Of a stretch of 64,000 nt of DNA, positions 62,893-64,000 are shown piece after piece. Positions within the stretch are counted from its first letter, which is position 1. The number at the start of each line of letters is the position of its first letter. The notes beneath the pieces are model-generated. The model saw only the letters and a program-made list of their open reading frames with translations, had not been told where the DNA came from and did not search any database. This DNA is from Parasphingopyxis algicola (GTDB taxonomy: Bacteria; Pseudomonadota; Alphaproteobacteria; Sphingomonadales; Sphingomonadaceae). The position numbers were made by a program, and so were the translations under genes. The DNA is taken from positions 1,240,001-1,304,000 of the forward strand of contig NZ_CP051131.1 of assembly GCF_013378075.1 (NCBI RefSeq), in the 5' to 3' direction.

Positions 62893-64000
62893 ATGGTAGC
62901 CATCGACACCAACCAGCTCGGTTGGCTGGAAATTCTCGGCCTTCGGGAACCGCAAGACGGTGAATGGAAGCTCGTGCGGGCGGCGCAGCTGCGCGAACTG
63001 AGCAGGAATTCGCTGCTTCCGGTCGTCGCGGTGCTGCTTGCGACGCTCTCATCGGCCTCGCTCTTCTGGAATAGCGTCCCCGGCGAGATTATGGCCCTCT
63101 GGCTGATCATCCTTTTCATCGGGCTTGTCTCGATCGCGTCGGCGCGCCGCGCCAACCTCAAGCGGACCGGCGGCGCGCGCCGATCCGATCTCATGATGGC
63201 GGTGGCGAATTGCACGATCCTCGGCCTGTTCTGGTCGATCCCGCCAATATTTTTCGCGCAATATGGCAATATGGAACAGATCATCACGATCGCCGCCTTC
63301 AGCCTCGCGCTGATGGGTGCGACGGCGCTGATGCTCAATGTCGTGCCGCTGGCCGGGATCATGCTCAATGGCATGATCGGGGTCAGCCTCAGCGTGATGC
63401 TGTTCAACCAAGGGCTGACATTGCTGGCTGCGCTGACCTTTTCCTACGGCCTGTGCCTGACCTTCACGATGCTCATCAACGGACGCTCGGTTATCGGCCG
63501 GTTGCGCACCGACATAGCGCTCGCCGAACAGCGCGAGGTCGTGAAGCTCATGCTGCGCCAGGAAAATTCGGCGGAGAGTGACTGGCTGTGGCAGGTCGAT
63601 GCGCGCAAATGCATCATCGAGCCCTCACAACGCTTCGCAGCGGCTGCCTCGATGGACACCGCCGCACTGGAGGGCATGCCGCTCCTCGACCTTCTCGCCG
63701 GACCCGAATGGCGGCAGGAAGCGCTGAGCGACGAGATCCGCGAACTGCTCAAGAAGATGCAGGCCGGCCGCACGTTCAGCGAATTCATGCTTCCGGTGCG
63801 GATCGACGACGAAGAGCGCTGGTGGAAAATCTCCGGTACACCGCGGCTGAGCGCCAATCGCCATGTCATCGGCTATCGCGGTGTGATCGCCGACGTCACG
63901 GATCGCGAGGCGATCGAGCGGCGCATCTACCATATGGCGCATTTCGACGCGCTGACCGGGCTGCCCAATCGCGCCTACACGAACGACCTGCTGCGCGACA
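62893..64000 (+). CDS. membrane PAS-GGDEF protein (diguanylate cyclase-type), 3' end outside window
   Basis: The frame runs from ATG at 62893 to the window end, 369 complete codons. N-terminal 45 residues are soluble (MVAIDTNQLGWLEIL); about five hydrophobic helices follow (residues 45-200). A PAS-like domain (around residues 220-340: SDWLWQVDARKCIIEPSQRF, GYRGVIADVTDREAIE) leads into the GGDEF signature YHMAHFDALTGLPNRAY. The catalytic GGDEF and any EAL domain lie beyond the window. It likely makes or senses cyclic di-GMP. Confidence 0.9.
   Translation, partial: MVAIDTNQLGWLEILGLREPQDGEWKLVRAAQLRELSRNSLLPVVAVLLATLSSASLFWNSVPGEIMALWLIILFIGLVSIASARRANLKRTGGARRSDLMMAVANCTILGLFWSIPPIFFAQYGNMEQIITIAAFSLALMGATALMLNVVPLAGIMLNGMIGVSLSVMLFNQGLTLLAALTFSYGLCLTFTMLINGRSVIGRLRTDIALAEQREVVKLMLRQENSAESDWLWQVDARKCIIEPSQRFAAAASMDTAALEGMPLLDLLAGPEWRQEALSDEIRELLKKMQAGRTFSEFMLPVRIDDEERWWKISGTPRLSANRHVIGYRGVIADVTDREAIERRIYHMAHFDALTGLPNRAYTNDLLRD

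Noticed and set aside
1-64000. CRISPR arrays, insertion sequences and rRNA genes
   Set aside because: No regularly spaced direct repeats, transposase motifs with terminal repeats, or rRNA sequences were seen in the window.

Overview
The window looks like a chromosomal segment of an alphaproteobacterium of the order Sphingomonadales. The DNA is GC-rich. The block aroA-cmk-rpsA-ihfB, with an FYDLN-type acidic protein gene divergent from aroA, has an alphaproteobacterial gene order. NDUFA12, a zeta-subunit-like DUF1476 protein, a double cold-shock-domain protein, a ThiS-ThiG fusion and monothiol glutaredoxin plus BolA all fit that group. Two intergenic inverted-repeat elements resemble dispersed repeats I associate with sphingomonads. 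Genus cannot be fixed from the sequence alone.

Layout. 1-3.8 kb: end of an MFS transporter, then acyl-CoA/flavin enzymes (CoA-ester lyase, enoyl-CoA hydratase, nitronate monooxygenase-like). 3.8-4.6 kb: an AT-richer unknown gene beside tRNA-Ala(GGC). 4.6-9.8 kb: FYDLN protein, class II EPSP synthase, CMP kinase, ribosomal protein S1, a strong intrinsic terminator, IHF-beta and tRNA-Leu(UAA). 9.8-14.9 kb: Tat-exported PhoX-like phosphatase, two family-5 solute-binding lipoproteins without permeases, DUF4112. 14.9-18.9 kb: NAD synthesis (nadA, nadC) with DUF2254 and RNase T2. 19-25.7 kb: secreted cyclase-family hydrolase, DUF4230, MBL hydrolase, a BlaI/BlaR1-type pair with visible operators, an LPG-synthase-like membrane protein and an MmyB-type regulator. 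25.8-30.3 kb: small membrane protein, grxD-bolA-DUF1476, quinone oxidoreductase and leuCD. 30.4-33.3 kb: peptidoglycan amidase, membrane protein, outer-membrane barrel. 33.3-39.8 kb: B12-radical SAM protein, GULO/ALO-type flavin oxidase with a D-threonine-aldolase-like PLP enzyme, GST, SulP transporter. 40-42.7 kb: a CoA-transferase operon holding an apparently overlooked 45-residue membrane protein gene, then a universal stress protein. 42.7-50.8 kb: an S51-like protein lacking its serine nucleophile, HAD phosphatase, SDR, GlcG/HbpS protein, a frameshifted SMP-30 gene, aldehyde dehydrogenase, ThDP enzyme, CsbD. 50.9-57.7 kb: thiSG, aroQ, accB-accC, ACT protein, ArsC, alpha/beta hydrolase, ParA-like ATPase, Aat. 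57.5-62.8 kb: DUF2155, MlaD, NDUFA12, DUF192, double CSD, RecX, fatty acyl-AMP ligase. The window ends inside a PAS-GGDEF protein.

Most of this is ordinary core genome: aromatic amino acid, NAD, leucine, thiazole and fatty-acid synthesis, translation, Fe-S handling. Many neighbouring genes overlap by 1-4 bases (TGATG or ATGA), implying translational coupling. I see no CRISPR array, no intact insertion sequence and no convincing prophage. The points most worth a second look are the BlaR1-like sensor whose tail has five 10-residue repeats next to two operator sites, the predicted inactive S51 protein, the microprotein between the CoA-transferase subunits, the 178-base convergent overlap of aat and the DUF2155 gene, the frameshifted SMP-30 gene, and two covarying palindromic repeat elements.
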